Made by a program: the position numbers and the translations under genes
Assembly: GCA_045546275.1 (NCBI GenBank)
Contig: JAZQCM010000027.1
Location: 1 to 40,396 of the forward strand
Direction: 5' to 3'
Source: RGIG1927 sp045546275
GTDB taxonomy: Bacteria; Bacillota; Clostridia; UMGS1883
Length of the DNA: 40,396 bases
Notes under the pieces: model-generated
What the model was told of the DNA's origin: nothing
The model's database searches: none
Seen by the model: the letters and a program-made list of their open reading frames with translations, nothing else
Shown here: positions 32,065 to 38,784 of the stretch, piece by piece
Numbering within the stretch: the first letter of the stretch is position 1
How the letters are laid out: every line of letters starts with the position of its first letter

Positions 32065-32868
32065 ATGGAAAAGAAAATGCTTGTTTTAGATATTGACGGC
32101 ACGCTTACCAATTCCCAAAAGGAAATTACTCCTGCCACCAAAAAAGCAATTACAAAGGTTTTGGAAATGGGGCATGCTGTTGTTATTGCTTCGGGCAGAC
32201 CCACACCCGGAACAAAAAAAGTGTGCGAAACACTTGAGCTTAAAAACTACGACGGCTATGTTTTAAGCTACAACGGTGCAAAAATTACAAAGCTTAGCGA
32301 CAACAGCGTGGTGCATCAGAAAATTCTGGACGGTAAATACATACCCGAAATTTTTGAATTTGCACAAAAAAATGACATGGGCATGATGACCTACGAGGAT
32401 AACGATGCCATTACAGGCACAAGAGTTGATGAATACATGGAGCTTGAGGCAAGGATTAACAACATTGGGTTAAGATGGGTGGAAAACTTTACCGAGTATG
32501 TTAATTTCCCCGTGAATAAGTGCCTTCTTACAAAAAAGGACGAAGAGGCTGAAAGATTATGCGGTGAGCTTGCCGAAAAATACAAGGATGAATTAAGCAT
32601 TTACCGCAGTGAACCATTTTTTGTGGAAATTATGCCCAAGGGAGTTGACAAGGCGGCATCCCTTGAGGTTTTACGAAATATTTTAAACATTAAAAAAGAA
32701 AACATTATTGCCTGCGGTGACGGCTTTAACGATTTAAGCATGATAAAGTATGCAGGGGTGGGGGTTTGTATGGCAAACGGCTGTGCAGCCTGCCTTGAAG
32801 CGGCAGACTTTGTTGCACCAAGTAACGATAGTGACGGATTGGTTAGTGTTATTGACAAATTCTTTTAA
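32065..32868 (+). CDS. Cof-type HAD-IIB family phosphatase
   Basis: 267 aa from ATG 32065, with AAAAGGA 8 nt upstream; the ATG at 32056 overlaps that site. HAD motif I 'LDIDGTLTNS' (D9, D11), motif II 'VIASGRP', a type IIB cap between about 85 and 190, motif III lysine in 'MPKGVDKAASLEVL', and motif IV 'IIACGDGFNDLSMI'. The family dephosphorylates sugar phosphates, nucleotides or flavin/PLP intermediates; the substrate cannot be assigned. No terminator follows before the htrA-like gene. Confidence 0.9.
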   Translation: MEKKMLVLDIDGTLTNSQKEITPATKKAITKVLEMGHAVVIASGRPTPGTKKVCETLELKNYDGYVLSYNGAKITKLSDNSVVHQKILDGKYIPEIFEFAQKNDMGMMTYEDNDAITGTRVDEYMELEARINNIGLRWVENFTEYVNFPVNKCLLTKKDEEAERLCGELAEKYKDELSIYRSEPFFVEIMPKGVDKAASLEVLRNILNIKKENIIACGDGFNDLSMIKYAGVGVCMANGCAACLEAADFVAPSNDSDGLVSVIDKFF

Positions 32869-32895
32869 TAAAATTAAAAAAGCGGAAATAGAGAG

Positions 32896-32924
32896 TTGTT
32901 AATTTGTTAACAATTATGTATTAT
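32896..32924 (+). promoter_or_regulatory. Promoter of the HtrA-like gene with overlapping dyad
   Basis: TTGTTA (32896-32901), 17-bp spacer, TATTAT (32919-32924). The inverted repeat TTGTTAA-TTTG-TTAACAA (32896-32913) covers the -35 and spacer, suggesting an operator for a repressor. Confidence 0.55.
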
Positions 32925-32958
32925 GATTTTGTTGTAAAAAGCTGAAAGGGTGATTTTA

Positions 32959-34338
32959 ATGTTCAACGAAAACGAAAACAAGGACAACGTAATTGAAGAA
33001 GTTATTGAAGCTATAGAAGAAGTAAAGGAAGAGGAGCCTCAGTTTACCAACGATTTTGCCTTTGAGGAAAAGGTGAAGCCTGTTAAAGAGAAGAAAAAGA
33101 GTGGCTTTTTCAAAAAGGTTGTTGCGGTGGCAGTTTGCGCCTTTGTTGCAGGTGGCGTGTTCAACTTTTCTTTGGAGCTGACCGATGAGCTTGCTGAAAA
33201 TGTTGCCGACAAAATCGGCACAACACAGGATGCTCTTAATTCCGACAAAAGAGCCGAAGCGGCACTTCTGAGCTATTCGGAATTTGCAGGTGATGATGGT
33301 GTTATGAGCATTGAAAGCATTACCGAAGCGTGCTTACCCAGCGTTGTTGCAATTACCAACAAGGGCGTTAGCGAGGTTATGACCTTCTTTGGTAATTACC
33401 AGATGGAAAGTGAATCCTCGGGTAGTGGTATTATTATCGGCAAAAACGACAGCGAGCTTTTAATTGTTACAAACTATCACGTTGTGGCTGACAGCAAGGA
33501 ATTGACGGTTGTTTTCTCCCACGATGAAAAAATGGCAAAAGAGGACGACGAGGCATATATTAACCCTGCCCTTATTAAAGGCTACGATGCACAAAAGGAC
33601 ATTGCGGTGATTGCAGTTAAGCTTACCGACATTTCCGAGGATGCAATGGGCAAAATTAAAATTGCCACAATCGGCAATTCCGACGACATTAAGCTCGGCA
33701 GTGGTGTTGTTGCAATTGGTAACTCACTTGGCCACGGACAGAGCGTGACACACGGTATTGTAAGTGCTTTGGACCGCGAGGTTGAGCTTCAGAGCGTTTC
33801 CGGCAACGGCACAATTGTTAACCAATACATCCAGACCGATGCGGCTATTAACTCAGGCAACAGCGGTGGTGCTCTTTTGAACATGAAGGGCGAGCTTATT
33901 GGCATTAACTCCGCAAAGGTTGCGGCAAGCGGTGTTGAAGGCATGGGCTATGCAATTCCCATCAGTGATGTTGAGGAGCTTATAAATAACCTTATGAGCC
34001 TTAAAACAAGAGATGTTGTTGATGAGGAAAAGAGGGGTTATCTGGGTATTTTAGGTACCGACGTAACCTACGACGTTTCGCAGATTTACGGCATGCCTGT
34101 GGGTGTGTTTGTTAAGGAAATAAGCGTTGACAAGGAAAAAACTCCCATTGAAGAGGGCGACATTATTGTGGCTGTTGACGACGTTTCAATAAGCGGTATG
34201 AGCGACTTGCAGGCAAGACTTTCTTACTACGAAAAGGGCGAAACCGTGAAGCTTACCGTGAAGAGGGTAAACGGCAGACAATACGAAAGTGTGGACCTTG
34301 AGGTTACACTTTTTGATAAAAGTGCAATTGAAGACTGA
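32959..34338 (+). CDS. HtrA/DegP-like S1C serine protease with PDZ domain
   Basis: 459 aa from ATG 32959, preceded by GAAAGGGTG. An acidic cytoplasmic N-terminus (1-45), one membrane anchor (about 52-70), then a trypsin-like domain with catalytic H174 ('VTNYHVV'), D214 ('QKDIAVI') and S302 ('NSGNSGGALLNM'). A C-terminal PDZ domain (about 355-450) contains 'EEGDIIVAVDDVSISGMSDL'. Membrane-anchored HtrA proteases degrade misfolded envelope proteins. Usually regulated by envelope-stress systems; here the promoter dyad is the visible candidate element. A strong terminator follows. Confidence 0.95.
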   Translation: MFNENENKDNVIEEVIEAIEEVKEEEPQFTNDFAFEEKVKPVKEKKKSGFFKKVVAVAVCAFVAGGVFNFSLELTDELAENVADKIGTTQDALNSDKRAEAALLSYSEFAGDDGVMSIESITEACLPSVVAITNKGVSEVMTFFGNYQMESESSGSGIIIGKNDSELLIVTNYHVVADSKELTVVFSHDEKMAKEDDEAYINPALIKGYDAQKDIAVIAVKLTDISEDAMGKIKIATIGNSDDIKLGSGVVAIGNSLGHGQSVTHGIVSALDREVELQSVSGNGTIVNQYIQTDAAINSGNSGGALLNMKGELIGINSAKVAASGVEGMGYAIPISDVEELINNLMSLKTRDVVDEEKRGYLGILGTDVTYDVSQIYGMPVGVFVKEISVDKEKTPIEEGDIIVAVDDVSISGMSDLQARLSYYEKGETVKLTVKRVNGRQYESVDLEVTLFDKSAIED

Positions 34339-34343
34339 TTTTG

Positions 34344-34372
34344 AAAGAGCCTGAGGTTTCAGGCTCTTTTTT
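34344..34372 (+). terminator. Intrinsic terminator after the HtrA-like gene
   Basis: 11-bp stem AAAGAGCCTGA/TCAGGCTCTTT, loop GGTT, T-run to 34372. Confidence 0.92.
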
Positions 34373-34759
34373 GTTGTGTAAACAAATACCACGCCAAAGC
34401 ATTATGGTTCTAAAAGGGCTATTGCCGATGAATGAAAACTATTTTTATACATTGTCGCAGAGTGCGAAGGCTATCTCCTTTTGATGCCAAAAGGACCAAA
34501 AGCACCGGGGTTCCGATTCCCCGGACCCCAAACGGCCTCGCAGGGGCGGAGAATGAAAAAAAGCGTTCTATGTGGGGTTAGTGGGTTTTGTTTTTTTAGT
34601 TTTGCCCCCTTTGGTGTCACCGCACTCCAATGCACGCACTCAGCGTGATAATCGTGCTGAAATTGCTCGCGAGCTAAGGGATATGATACTCGCAATTTCT
34701 GCCAGTCAGGGGTCAAAACTTAAAAAACGCAGCTTGGGTGGAGAAGATTAGTTTTGTAA
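34373..34759. other. Gene-free, G+C-rich, hairpin-rich block (possible repeat element or structured RNA)
   Basis: About 387 bp without a supportable gene. From about 34460 to 34740 it is visibly richer in G+C than its surroundings. It has hairpins TCCTTTT-GATGCC-AAAAGGA (34476-34495) and CCGGGG-TTCCGATT-CCCCGG (34505-34524), and an 8-bp inverted repeat GAAATTGC (34659-34666)/GCAATTTC (34692-34699). An 81-codon minus-strand reading (34471-34716) exists, but its composition ('GPGNRNPGAFGPFG') looks non-protein and it has no ribosome binding site. It may be an interspersed repeat or a decayed mobile sequence. Confidence 0.5.
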
Positions 34760-34765
34760 TTGTTG

Positions 34766-34794
34766 TTGAAAAGCTTTTGCAGGTGTGATACACT
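34766..34794 (+). promoter_or_regulatory. Promoter of the DUF4375 lipoprotein gene
   Basis: TTGAAA (34766-34771), 17-bp spacer, TACACT (34789-34794) with TGA before it (extended -10). Confidence 0.6.
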
Positions 34795-34819
34795 TAATCC
34801 AAAGGAGTGGTGCGGTGTG

Positions 34820-35374
34820 ATGCAAAGATTTTTTGTTGCTGTAGTGACTGCAGTAATGCTTATTTCAGGATGCGGTTCTCAAAATGGAACAACGGATAAT
34901 CAGAAAGTTGAGGATGAAACTATGGTTGATGTATGGAGTATTGAAAATGAAACAGAGTTTGTAATAGAACTTTATGGTCAGCTTTGTGAAAAATCTTGTT
35001 ATGGAGATGAAATTGATAAACTTAGTGAAGCTGAAAAGGTTTTCTACATAGTATGTGCTCTTGAGGAGGCAATAAACTCAGAAGGATTTGATGGATATTT
35101 CTTTAATTCTTCGGGTAACTTTGCAAATAATAGTGAAAGTGCTTTCCGCACAATAGGTGCTGATAGCATGGCTGATATTTGCAAAAAGGCGCTGGATGCC
35201 TACGGTGGTAAGCTTCCTGAAGATTGGACAGAGCGTCAGGAGTTTATGGAAGAAATGGAATCTGATGAAATAGGCGAAATCTTAAGCGACTGTGACAGCG
35301 AATTTTATGAGTACCCTGATGATTTAGGCGGACTTTTATATAAATATGCTATGGATAATAAGGAAAAGTTTTAG
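34820..35374 (+). CDS. Putative lipoprotein with DUF4375 (DMP19-like) domain
   Basis: 184 aa from ATG 34820. GTG 34817, one codon earlier, is possible; AAGGAG lies at 34802-34807. The N-terminus 'MQRFFVAVVTAVMLISGCGS' is a lipoprotein signal with the lipobox cysteine at residue 18. The mature part contains 'GFDGYFFNSSGNFANNSES' followed by 'KKALDAYGGKLPED', the DUF4375 core, whose family member DMP19 is a DNA-mimic protein in Neisseria; most members are uncharacterised. A lipid-anchored form would not act as a cytoplasmic DNA mimic. It has its own promoter and terminator and codon use looks less GC-rich than the flanks, so recent acquisition is possible. Confidence 0.75.
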   Translation: MQRFFVAVVTAVMLISGCGSQNGTTDNQKVEDETMVDVWSIENETEFVIELYGQLCEKSCYGDEIDKLSEAEKVFYIVCALEEAINSEGFDGYFFNSSGNFANNSESAFRTIGADSMADICKKALDAYGGKLPEDWTERQEFMEEMESDEIGEILSDCDSEFYEYPDDLGGLLYKYAMDNKEKF

Positions 35375-35386
35375 TGAAAAACATGG

Positions 35387-35416
35387 AGGATTCTGCGAGT
35401 GCAGAATCCTTTTTTT
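35387..35416 (+). terminator. Intrinsic terminator after the DUF4375 lipoprotein gene
   Basis: Perfect 10-bp stem AGGATTCTGC/GCAGAATCCT, loop GAGT, T6. Confidence 0.93.
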
Positions 35417-35419
35417 GTG

Positions 35420-35448
35420 TTGCAATTGGGTGAAATTGGGGTTATAAT
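35420..35448 (+). promoter_or_regulatory. Promoter of the M42 peptidase operon
   Basis: TTGCAA (35420-35425), 17-bp spacer, TATAAT (35443-35448). The -35 begins four bases after the upstream terminator T-run. Confidence 0.75.
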
Positions 35449-35454
35449 AAAATA

Positions 35455-35478
35455 AGTATATTATGTGAGTATATTATG
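35455..35478 (+). repeat. Direct repeat at the M42 operon transcription start
   Basis: AGTATATTATG occurs at 35455-35465 and 35468-35478 (13-bp period), starting at the expected +1. It is a possible operator or initial-transcribed element. Confidence 0.6.
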
Positions 35479-35489
35479 GTGGTGAAGTT

Positions 35490-36524
35490 ATGGAAACAAA
35501 AGAGCTTTTAAAAAGCTTGACTGACCCTGTGAGTATTGCAGGCAGTGAAGAAAATGTTGGTGAGGTTGTAAAAAAACTCCTTGAAGAAAACGGCTGTGAG
35601 GATATTTTTTGCGACAATTTAGGTAATATTATCGGCACCTACAAGTGCGGAAGGGAAAACGCTCCTAAGCTTATGCTTGAGGCACACATGGACGAAATTG
35701 GTCTTATGGTGTCGAAAATAAGCGATGAAGGAAGCTTACTTTTTGTGCCTGTGGGCGGCTTTGACCAAAAGGTGCTCCCCGGCAGTGAGGTAACGGTGCA
35801 CACAAAAAATGGTGATTTATTTGGTATTATTGGCGCAAAGCCTCCGCACTTAACAAGTGACAGAAGTAAGGCTGTTAAAATGGAGGACATGAGCGTTGAC
35901 ATTGGTCTTAGTAAAGAGGAAGCTGAAAAAAAGGTTAAGGTTGGTGATTTAATCAGCTTTAACACCACCTTTACCGAGCTTGACAGTTTTGTTGCAGGCA
36001 GATGCTTTGACGACAGGGCAGGTGTTGCGGCAATTATAAAAACCTTGGAATATGTGAAAATTTTAAAAATAGAATGCGACATTGTTTGTGCAATAACCGT
36101 TCAGGAAGAATTAGGCATGCGTGGCGCAAAGGTTATTTACGAAAGTGCAAAGTGCGATTGTGCAATTTGTATTGATGCAGGCTTTGGCACAAGCGCAAAT
36201 TCCTCCGAGGGGTTTGATTTGGGAAGCGGTGTTATAGTTTCCGTGGGCCCCAATTTGCACCCTAAGTTAAATAAGCTTATTTTTGATGCGGCAGGTGAGT
36301 ATGGTATTAATGTGACTGCCGATGTTGAAAACGGCAACACAGGCACAAATGCCTGGGCGGTGCAGGTGGCAGGCTGTGGTGTGCCGGTGAGCCTTCTTTC
36401 CTTCCCGCTTCGCTACATGCATTCAACCTACGAGGTGATTGATGTGAGCGACATTGAAGCTATTGCACATCTTTGTGCCTACACAGCACTTTTGTACAAG
36501 GGAGGGGACCAGTTATGCTATTGA
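35490..36524 (+). CDS. M42 family metallopeptidase (glutamyl aminopeptidase-like), copy 1
   Basis: 344 aa. Zinc-site motifs in order: 'LEAHMDEIGLM' (His), 'RCFDDRAGVAAI' (Asp), 'TVQEELGMRGAKV' (catalytic Glu pair), 'CIDAGFG' (Asp), and 'YMHSTYEVID' (C-terminal His). M42 enzymes form large tetrahedral cytoplasmic complexes that trim peptides from the N-terminus. It overlaps the next M42 gene by 10 bp. Substrate preference is unknown. Confidence 0.92.
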   Translation: METKELLKSLTDPVSIAGSEENVGEVVKKLLEENGCEDIFCDNLGNIIGTYKCGRENAPKLMLEAHMDEIGLMVSKISDEGSLLFVPVGGFDQKVLPGSEVTVHTKNGDLFGIIGAKPPHLTSDRSKAVKMEDMSVDIGLSKEEAEKKVKVGDLISFNTTFTELDSFVAGRCFDDRAGVAAIIKTLEYVKILKIECDIVCAITVQEELGMRGAKVIYESAKCDCAICIDAGFGTSANSSEGFDLGSGVIVSVGPNLHPKLNKLIFDAAGEYGINVTADVENGNTGTNAWAVQVAGCGVPVSLLSFPLRYMHSTYEVIDVSDIEAIAHLCAYTALLYKGGDQLCY

Positions 36525-37516
36525 TGGAAATGTTAAAAACAAATTCTCCCTCAGGCTGTGAGGACGAAATGCGTGAATTTATCCTTGAAAGGGTAAAGGA
36601 TTTGGAGCATGTTGTGGACAGCATGGGTAACGTGATTGTGCACAAGCCCGGCAAGGGCAAAAGGGTGCTTTTGTCGGCACACATGGACGAGGTTGGCTTT
36701 ATTGTGTCAAAAATTACCGACAACGGATCAATTAAGTTCAAAACAGTAGGCGGTATTTTAACAACTGTGCTTGTTGGTAAAAAGGTTACAATCGGTAAAG
36801 ACAGAGTGCCCGGCATAACAGGGGTTAAGGCTATTCATTTGCAGTCGGGCGGCGAAAGAGATAATATGCTGAATGTTTCCGACATTATTATTGACATTGG
36901 CGCAAAGGACAAGCAGAGCGCCGAAAAAAAGGTTAAGGTGGGCGACTACGGCACCTTTGAAAGCGAAGCGGTGGAGTATGGCGACAACCTTTTAAAGTGC
37001 AAGGGCTTAGACGACAAGGTTGGCTGTGTGGCACTTTTGGAGCTTTTAAAAATGGACACAGACCTTGATTTGTATGCTGCCTTTACCACCCAGGAGGAGG
37101 TAGGCTGCAGAGGCAGTATTATTGCAACAGAAAGGGTGAAGCCTCAGTTTGCACTTGTGTTTGAGGGCACAACCTGCTCCGACGTTTACGGCACTCCCGA
37201 GGACAAAACAGTTACACATTTGGGTGACGGCTGTGCTCTTACTGCAATGGACAATGCTGCGGTAAGTGACCGTGAAATGTTTGAAATGGCAAAAAAGGTT
37301 GCAGAGGAAAATAACATACCCTATCAGGTTAAAAGAACAACCATGGGCGGTACCGATGCAGGAAGTATTCAGAAAACAGGCTGTGGGGTTAAAACAGTTG
37401 TTATTTCCACACCCTGCAGATATATACATTCGGCAGTTTCCGTTATGAACAAAAACGATTTTAAGGCGCAGATTGATTTGGGGAAGGCTATGCTGAAGGC
37501 TATCAGCCTACTTTGA
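36515..37516 (+). CDS. M42 family metallopeptidase, copy 2
   Basis: 333 aa from ATG 36515, chosen for GGAGGGGA 6 nt upstream; it overlaps the end of copy 1. Motifs: 'LSAHMDEVGFIVSK', 'CKGLDDKVGCVALLE', 'TTQEEVGCRGSI', 'LVFEGTTCSDV' (a Glu where copies 1 and 3 have Asp, a variant also seen in FrvX-like members), and 'YIHSAVSVMN'. All metal-ligand positions are therefore present. Probably co-translated with copy 1, perhaps forming mixed complexes. Its TGA lies inside the 42-nt repeat that begins at 37512. Confidence 0.92.
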   Translation: MLLMEMLKTNSPSGCEDEMREFILERVKDLEHVVDSMGNVIVHKPGKGKRVLLSAHMDEVGFIVSKITDNGSIKFKTVGGILTTVLVGKKVTIGKDRVPGITGVKAIHLQSGGERDNMLNVSDIIIDIGAKDKQSAEKKVKVGDYGTFESEAVEYGDNLLKCKGLDDKVGCVALLELLKMDTDLDLYAAFTTQEEVGCRGSIIATERVKPQFALVFEGTTCSDVYGTPEDKTVTHLGDGCALTAMDNAAVSDREMFEMAKKVAEENNIPYQVKRTTMGGTDAGSIQKTGCGVKTVVISTPCRYIHSAVSVMNKNDFKAQIDLGKAMLKAISLL

Positions 37517-37553
37517 TTAAGTAATTGCAACAGTTTTTAAAGGAACAGGGACA
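37512..37553 (+). repeat. 42-nt repeat, copy 1
   Basis: Begins TTTGATTAAGTAATTGCAAC and ends AACAGGGACA. It matches 38641-38682 at 41 of 42 positions. It starts within the stop codon of M42 copy 2. Confidence 0.92.
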
Positions 37554-37615
37554 CACCTCCTGCATATGCTGAGAATACGTGAACATGCAACCTACCTGTG
37601 GGTGAGGTATGTCCC
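37548..37615 (+). repeat. Inverted repeat flanking a 44-nt interior, downstream of 42-nt repeat copy 1
   Basis: GGGACACACCTC (37548-37559) pairs with GAGGTATGTCCC (37604-37615) except for one C/A mismatch. The interior has TGCAT (37561)/ATGCA (37585) pairing. It could be a small non-autonomous palindromic element or a structured RNA between M42 copies 2 and 3. Confidence 0.7.
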
Positions 37616-37656
37616 GTGTAATGCTCCACATAAATTTTGGTTTTGAGAGGAAGTTA

Positions 37657-38640
37657 ATGATGGAATTATTGAAGAGAATTATAGATGCTTTTGGCCCTTC
37701 CGGAAGAGAGGATGAGGTAAGAGAGGTTTTGAAGGAATGTGTTGCGCCCTTTGTTGACGAAATTACAGTTGATAACATGGGCAACCTTATCTGCCACAAA
37801 AAGGGCAACGGCAAAAAGCTTATGATGGCAGCTCACATGGACGAAATCGGCGTTATGGTTACTCACATTGACAAAAACGGCTTTTTAAGATTTGCAAATG
37901 TGGGTGGGGTGTATCCTTACAACTGCATTCACCGTGCAGTAAGGTTTGAAAACGGCACAGTTGGCGTTATTTCAGGCGAGGGGAAAACCGCCATGCGTGA
38001 CTGGAATTTGGACAAAATGTACATTGATATTGGCGCTGAAAGCTACGAGGAAGCGACAGAAAAAGTTAAAATTGGCGACATGGCTGTGTTTGACAGCTGC
38101 TTTAGTGTGATGGGCAAAAAGGTAACAGGCAAAACCATGGACGACAGAGTTGCCTGCTACGCTTTGGTTGAGGCGGTTAAAAAGGTTAAAGAATGCCCCA
38201 ATGATTTTTACGCTGTGTTTACAACCCAGGAGGAATTGGGCCTTCGTGGTGCAAAGGTTGCCTCTCAAGTGGTTCAGCCCGACATGGCAATTGCAGTTGA
38301 CGTTTCAAGCGTTGGCGACACACCCGAAAGCAGTGTGATTGACCTTACCTTAGGCAAGGGCCCTTCCGTGAAAATCCGTGATGCGTCCTACATTATAAGC
38401 CCCAAGGCAAGAGATTTTATGATTAAGTGCGCAAATGATATAGGTATACCCTATCAGCTTGAAGCGGCTTCCTTTGGCGGTACTGACACAGGTGCAATTA
38501 TGCTTACCGGCACAGGTGTGCCCGCTGCCACAACAAGCATTCCCTGCAGATATATTCATTCTCCTCAGGAAACAGTTCACCTTGACGATATTGAGAATGA
38601 AATTAAGTTTTTAGTAAAGATGATTTCTACACCAATATAA
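37657..38640 (+). CDS. M42 family metallopeptidase, copy 3
   Basis: 327 aa from ATG 37657, with AGAGGAAG upstream. Motifs: 'MAAHMDEIGVMVTH', 'KTMDDRVACYALVE', 'TTQEELGLRGAKV', 'AVDVSSVGDTP' and 'YIHSPQETVH' supply the metal-binding and catalytic residues. The third tandem paralogue, separated from copy 2 by 140 bp that hold the repeat structure. Protein similarity to copies 1 and 2 is clear but moderate, so the duplications are old. Confidence 0.92.
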   Translation: MMELLKRIIDAFGPSGREDEVREVLKECVAPFVDEITVDNMGNLICHKKGNGKKLMMAAHMDEIGVMVTHIDKNGFLRFANVGGVYPYNCIHRAVRFENGTVGVISGEGKTAMRDWNLDKMYIDIGAESYEEATEKVKIGDMAVFDSCFSVMGKKVTGKTMDDRVACYALVEAVKKVKECPNDFYAVFTTQEELGLRGAKVASQVVQPDMAIAVDVSSVGDTPESSVIDLTLGKGPSVKIRDASYIISPKARDFMIKCANDIGIPYQLEAASFGGTDTGAIMLTGTGVPAATTSIPCRYIHSPQETVHLDDIENEIKFLVKMISTPI

Positions 38641-38682
38641 TTTGATTAAGTAATTGCAACAATTTTTAAAGGAACAGGGACA
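38641..38682 (+). repeat. 42-nt repeat, copy 2
   Basis: 41 of 42 bases identical to 37512-37553. Begins immediately after the stop codon of M42 copy 3 and forms the 5' part of the hslO leader. Confidence 0.92.
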
Positions 38683-38777
38683 GGGCTGCTTTTGCAAACC
38701 GGGATACGATTTGCAAAAGGACCTCTGCGAGGTCTTTTCACCCGCTGTCTCGTGCTGGTGCTACCAGCGGGAAAGGA
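38677..38777 (+). promoter_or_regulatory. Structured leader upstream of hslO with competing hairpins
   Basis: Hairpin A: CTTTTGCAAA (38689-38698)/TTTGCAAAAG (38710-38719), perfect. Hairpin B: GACCTC-TGC-GAGGTC (38720-38734) followed by TTTT, terminator-like. Hairpin C: CCCGCTG (38741-38747)/CAGCGGG (38765-38771). Hairpin D: GCTGGT (38754-38759)/ACCAGC (38763-38768), exclusive with C. GGGACAG (38677-38683) can also pair with CTGTCTC (38745-38751). C or D would border or partly mask the SD GGGAAAGGA. No known riboswitch class is recognised. Confidence 0.55.
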
Positions 38778-38784
38778 TTAAAAA

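Noticed and set aside
34505..34524. T-arm-like hairpin suggesting a tRNA or tmRNA fragment
   Set aside because: The loop has 8 nt (TTCCGATT) instead of 7, and no acceptor, D-arm or anticodon arm can be placed around it.
34471..34716. 81-codon minus-strand reading frame in the G+C-rich block
   Set aside because: No ribosome binding site, odd composition (Pro/Gly/Arg rich), and it runs through strong hairpins; more likely non-coding repeat sequence.
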